DNA from: an uncultured Lachnospiraceae bacterium
GTDB taxonomy: Bacteria; Bacillota; Clostridia; Lachnospirales; Lachnospiraceae
Direction of reading: 5' to 3'
DNA length: 8,357 nt
Assembly: GCA_948688495.1 (NCBI GenBank)
Contig: CAPQSW010000048.1
Span: forward strand, 1-8,357
Part shown: piece after piece, positions 5,911-8,357 of the stretch
How positions within the stretch are numbered: position 1 is the first letter of the stretch
Layout of the letters: every line of letters starts with the position of its first letter
The notes under the pieces: generated by a model
Databases searched by the model: none
What the model was told of the DNA's origin: nothing
The model's input: only the letters and a program-made list of their open reading frames with translations
Made by a program: the position numbers and the translations under genes

Positions 5911-5988
5911 ATGAAAGAGGCCGGTAAATCCACTATGCAAATACAATGTGCTATGGATACCTGCCAGATTAACTTTCAGCTTGAATAG
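5911..5988 (+). CDS. Possible 25-residue peptide, divergent from the repressor gene
   Basis: A short frame starts with ATG behind GAAGGA (5901-5906) and encodes MKEAGKSTMQIQCAMDTCQI plus five further residues, with two Cys. A possible plus-strand promoter, TTGTAA (5850-5855), 17 bases, TTTAAT (5873-5878), lies upstream. It is the only plus-strand candidate in the window with both elements. No family is recognised, and its 3' end overlaps a decayed membrane-protein fragment on the other strand, so it may be chance. Confidence 0.2.
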   Translation: MKEAGKSTMQIQCAMDTCQINFQLE

Positions 5989-6083
5989 CAATGAACATTA
6001 TCATACTGGTTGATTACCAGAGCAACTACAATGCCAATCGTGGTATCCACAATTCTGGCAAAACCAAAAAGCAATGGTTCCTT
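5976..6083 (-). pseudogene. Remnant of a FUSC/aromatic acid exporter-type membrane protein
   Basis: After a stop codon at 6084-6086 the minus strand reads KEPLLFGFARIVDTTIGIVV followed by ALVINQYDN. The pattern R-x-x-D-T-x-x-G-I with a hydrophobic helix after it is typical of the N-terminal membrane region of FUSC/ArAE (UPF0421-like) proteins. There is no start codon and the frame closes at 5976. A hydrophobic stretch, CIAVFLYWLDAF, lies just upstream in another frame and could be the frameshifted first helix. The rest of a normal protein of several hundred residues is missing, so this is a decayed fragment. Identification rests on one motif. Confidence 0.4.
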
Positions 6084-6086
6084 TTA

Positions 6087-6490
6087 TTTCTGTAAAAGCA
6101 TCCAGCCAGTACAGAAAGACCGCTATACACGAATGTCTACAGATTGAGCCGCTGTGACATCCATTGCTTTCTGTTCTACTTCAGCGAGTTCCGCTTTCTT
6201 ACCCTCTGTATTAGCAGAAAGTCCATTCCCTGCACGAGATTCATCAAGCTTAATCTCTATTTCTAAGGCACCCGATCTTCCTTCTTTTCCTTTACCGTCC
6301 TCTTTTCTTCTAATATTTTCTTTAATTTTTCTTTCTTTTCCACGCTTATTTTTATATGTTCTTCTATAAACTTTTTGTTTGAAACTCTAGTCCCTTATTG
6401 CATAATTGATTTATAAAATATATTTAAAAACATAATCAAAAAAGGAATTTTCTCTGTTTACATAGGGGATTGTCAGCTTCGTTTCGGTTC
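6087..6490. other. Degenerate spacer with no intact gene
   Basis: The longest minus-strand frame (6386-6123, 87 residues) has no start codon near its beginning. It is Lys/Glu/Arg-rich, and includes ALEIEIKLDES and AELAEVEQKAMDVTAAQ. A neighbouring frame carries SNKKFIEEHIKISVEKKEKL, so an ancestral charged coiled-coil protein broken by a frameshift is possible, but I do not recognise it. The plus-strand frame starting at 6154 is Ser/Phe/Leu-rich low complexity and looks like its shadow. The stretch from about 6390 to 6490 is AT-rich with nothing assignable. Confidence 0.4.
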
Positions 6491-6492
6491 CG

Positions 6493-6675
6493 CTATAATC
6501 CACTTAATGTGGTACGGCAGGCGTCACAATTTTTACAACCTCGAATATCTTTCTTTCCAATCTAAAAGACAGTTACATGATGACCGGCTTTTTGTGCTTC
6601 GTCAGTAAAAACGTCCACTACTACAGCCGTATTACCGTGTGGGCATGGGCTTCTGTTTAATATTAAAATGTTCAT
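6493..6675 (-). pseudogene. Broken flavodoxin-fold NAD(P)H-dependent oxidoreductase (N-terminal fragment)
   Basis: ATG at 6675 has GGAGG seven bases upstream and follows the aldo-keto reductase by 19 bases, so this was the next gene of that operon. Residues 1-37 match the flavodoxin_2/FMN-reductase start: beta strand MNILILNRSP, then PHGNTA in place of the usual R-P-x-GNT FMN phosphate loop, then KAGHHVTVF. Codon 38 is an amber stop. The same frame continues with IGKKDIRGCKNCDACRTT, which is the next conserved block of the family (GCxxCxxC), and stops again at 6493. A full protein would be about 180-200 residues. The in-frame nonsense codon and missing C-terminal two thirds make it a pseudogene unless the amber codon is a sequencing error. 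Confidence 0.75.
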
Positions 6676-6694
6676 TTTTTACCTCCAATATTTT

Positions 6695-7564
6695 TTATTG
6701 CAGAGAAGTAATAACGGGATTATCCTTAAAGCCATATACCCGCTTTACTTCATTAGGATTTCTCGTATCTAACATCTGCGGGTGGTGTAAATCAAGTTTG
6801 GAAATCTCCGCCATATCATTATCAGACAATTCAAAATCCCAAATATTGAAATTTTCTTCCATTCTGTTTTTATGGGTTGATTTTGGTATTGTTATAACAT
6901 TGCGCTCAACATTCCAACGGAGTATTATCTGTGCAACAGACTTACCATGTGCATGAGCGATTTTAGTAAGCACCGGGTTTGAGAACATATTATTTAATCC
7001 CTCTGCAAATGGCGCCCATGCCTGCGGCTGAATTTTGTACTCTTTCAAAATTTCAAGTTCGTCTTCCCGCTGATAAAATGGGTGTAATTCTATCTGATTA
7101 ACAGCAGGAATAGTGTCTGTATTGTAGCAAAGGTCGATCATGCGGTCACTGGGGAAATTGCTTACGCCAATAGCACGGATAAACCCTTTTTTGTATAATT
7201 CCTCCATTGCCCGCCATGCCCCATAATAATCGGCAAATGGCTGATGAATTAAGTATAAGTCTAAATAATCCAATCCCATTTTTGACAATGTTTGTTCAAA
7301 TGCTTCTTTTGTTTTTTCATATCCCATTTCCGGCATATATGCTTTTGATGTGACAAAAAATTCTTCTCTCGGTATGCCGCTTTTACGGATTGCCGCTCCG
7401 ACAGCGCTTTCATTCTCATAAACACTGGCTGTATCTAATAAACGATAACCAATCGAAATTGCATCCGAAACAACCCGCTCACATAGTTGTAAGTCCGTAA
7501 TTTGGAACACACCAAAGCCAATCATAGGCATTTTAATACCATTGTTTAATGTTAATGTTTTCAT
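6695..7564 (-). CDS. Aldo-keto reductase (AKR, 2,5-diketo-gluconate reductase-like)
   Basis: The 289-residue protein covers the whole (beta/alpha)8 AKR family. The N-terminal hairpin LNNGIKMPMIGFGVFQ is followed by the catalytic tetrad Asp44 and Tyr49 (LLDTASVYENE), Lys74 (VTSKAY) and His107 (LIHQPF). The NADPH-phosphate site IPKS is at 226-229, and AIGVSNF (131-137) is the family signature. It should reduce aldehydes or ketones to alcohols with NADPH in the cytoplasm; the substrate cannot be told. Length is normal and nothing is broken. It lies 67 bases after an iron-type alcohol dehydrogenase and just before a broken flavodoxin-fold reductase, a redox set often seen together in clostridia. 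The start at 7564 has only a weak or distant Shine-Dalgarno (AAAGG about 15 bases away), so the start is less certain than the family. Confidence 0.93.
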   Translation of the reverse strand: MKTLTLNNGIKMPMIGFGVFQITDLQLCERVVSDAISIGYRLLDTASVYENESAVGAAIRKSGIPREEFFVTSKAYMPEMGYEKTKEAFEQTLSKMGLDYLDLYLIHQPFADYYGAWRAMEELYKKGFIRAIGVSNFPSDRMIDLCYNTDTIPAVNQIELHPFYQREDELEILKEYKIQPQAWAPFAEGLNNMFSNPVLTKIAHAHGKSVAQIILRWNVERNVITIPKSTHKNRMEENFNIWDFELSDNDMAEISKLDLHHPQMLDTRNPNEVKRVYGFKDNPVITSLQ

Positions 7565-7622
7565 AATGGATAACCTAACCTTTCTCTAAATATGCTGTAT
7601 CATTTCCGATGTGGTACTATCT

Positions 7623-7640
7623 TATCAAATATTATTGATA
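7623..7640. promoter_or_regulatory. Small dyad at the end of the alcohol dehydrogenase gene
   Basis: TATCAA-atatta-TTGATA is a perfect 6-bp inverted repeat overlapping the stop codon of the alcohol dehydrogenase, upstream of the aldo-keto reductase. It could be an operator for expression of the downstream pair or simply chance in AT-rich sequence. No clear promoter boxes accompany it. Confidence 0.2.
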
Positions 7641-8357
7641 GGATTTTTCAAAAATTCCGGCGCAGTCCTCGTCAGTCATTTCACAAGGGTTCGCTTCAAA
7701 CAGTCCTCCTTGCATGGAACGTGCGCCCTTTGCCAAAGTCATAGCTTCATCGGGAGTAAAACCGAAATCACTCATTTTTAAATCAGCTACGCCGCAGTCC
7801 TCCTGTAGCTTGACAAGTGCAGTAATAAAATCTTCCGGCTTATCAGCATTTGCAATTCCCATAGCCTTTGCCATTTTGATAAACTGCTCATCACAGGCAT
7901 GACGCTCAATAAAAAATTCTGCAAAGGCTTTAGAAATCATGATAAGCCCTGCCCCGTGCGGAAGATTATGATGATATGCACTCATGGAATGTTCCATGCT
8001 GTGCTGTGCAATCGTTGAGGTAAGCTGCATGGTAACGCCTGCAATCGTGCTTCCGTAAGCGATATGCTCCCTCGCTTCTATGTCTTTTCCATCCTTTACC
8101 GCACGGGGCAGGTACTTTGCGATGTTTTCAATCGCAGATAGGGCGATTGCTTCACTCAAAACATTAACGCCTCTTGACATCATCACTTCGGTATTGTGGA
8201 ACAGGGCATCAAATCCTTGATATGCCGTGTATTTTGCAGGAACGGTTGTCATAAGTTCTGGGTCAACAACTGCAACAATCGGAAGTCCTTTCTTTTCAAG
8301 CGGCTTGCATTTTCCAGTGCCGCCAAATACATAGTCCCAAAGGTCGCCCTCATTGGT
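7632..8357 (-). pseudogene. Iron-containing alcohol dehydrogenase, C-terminal part with an internal deletion
   Basis: The frame is open to the right edge, so the gene is partial; 241 residues are visible (the ATG at 8252 is internal). Residues 1-29 (NEGDLWDYVFGG, then GLPIVA) and everything from VVDPEL onward match group III Fe-dependent alcohol/butanol dehydrogenases. Metal ligands are present: Asp50 and His54 in GFDALFHNTE, His119 and His134 in QHSMEHSMSAYHHNLPHG, with His123 as the conserved neighbour. Between LPIVA and VVDPEL, however, relatives have about 35-40 residues including the TTAGTGSE-type segment that contacts the nicotinamide cofactor, and here it is absent without loss of frame. 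The product is therefore probably inactive. An alternative is a divergent but functional variant or an assembly collapse. Family is sure; inactivity is inferred. Confidence 0.78.

Noticed and set aside
6154..6369. Plus-strand Ser/Phe/Leu-rich 71-residue frame
   Set aside because: Low-complexity complement of a Lys/Glu-rich stretch on the other strand, with no ribosome binding site or family signal.
1..8357. CRISPR array, tRNA, rRNA or riboswitch
   Set aside because: No regularly spaced repeats, cloverleaf-like segments or conserved riboswitch cores were seen on either strand.

Overview
The window looks like an accessory stretch of a Firmicutes (Clostridia, probably Lachnospiraceae-like) chromosome. 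The evidence is AGGAGG-type ribosome binding sites, a perfect sigma-A promoter, a BlaI/M56 regulatory pair, an IS66-type element, and alcohol dehydrogenase and aldo-keto reductase genes of the kind common in gut clostridia. Every convincing gene lies on the minus strand, so transcription runs right to left. Taxonomy is inferred from gene content only.

Left edge (1-540): the 5' end of an IS66-family insertion sequence, ending at a GTAAC terminus at 540. Its transposase start is present, but the sequence jumps in frame from the N-terminal helix to the start of the catalytic region, so the element appears internally deleted.

Central locus (608-5792): a compact co-directional cluster behind one consensus promoter (5764-5792). 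In transcription order it encodes a BlaI/MecI-type repressor, an M56 (BlaR1-like) membrane metalloprotease sensor with no penicillin-binding domain, a 77-residue secreted peptide, a peptide-type ABC exporter, a cytoplasmic subtilisin-like (S8) peptidase, and a 68-residue Cys-rich peptide with a run of CxCxCxCxCxC. The layout suggests a self-regulated ribosomal peptide (bacteriocin or RiPP-like) system: the S8 enzyme would trim the Cys-rich precursor, the ABC protein would export it, and the M56/BlaI pair would couple an outside signal to expression. No radical SAM, YcaO or lanthipeptide-synthetase gene is visible. A modifying enzyme may lie beyond the IS, may have been lost, or may never have existed. 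This is the part of the window most likely to be under-described.

Decayed spacer (about 5880-6490): AT-rich sequence with no intact gene. It holds a likely remnant of a FUSC/aromatic-acid-exporter-type membrane protein and a very short divergent open frame of doubtful status.

Right part (6493-8357): a redox cluster in transcription order: an iron-type alcohol dehydrogenase (partial, running off the right edge), an intact aldo-keto reductase, and the start of a flavodoxin-fold oxidoreductase broken by an in-frame amber codon. The alcohol dehydrogenase lacks the conserved TTAGTGSE-type segment through an apparent in-frame deletion. With the IS66 deletion and the pseudogenes, this suggests that both flanks of the peptide locus are eroding while the locus itself stays intact.
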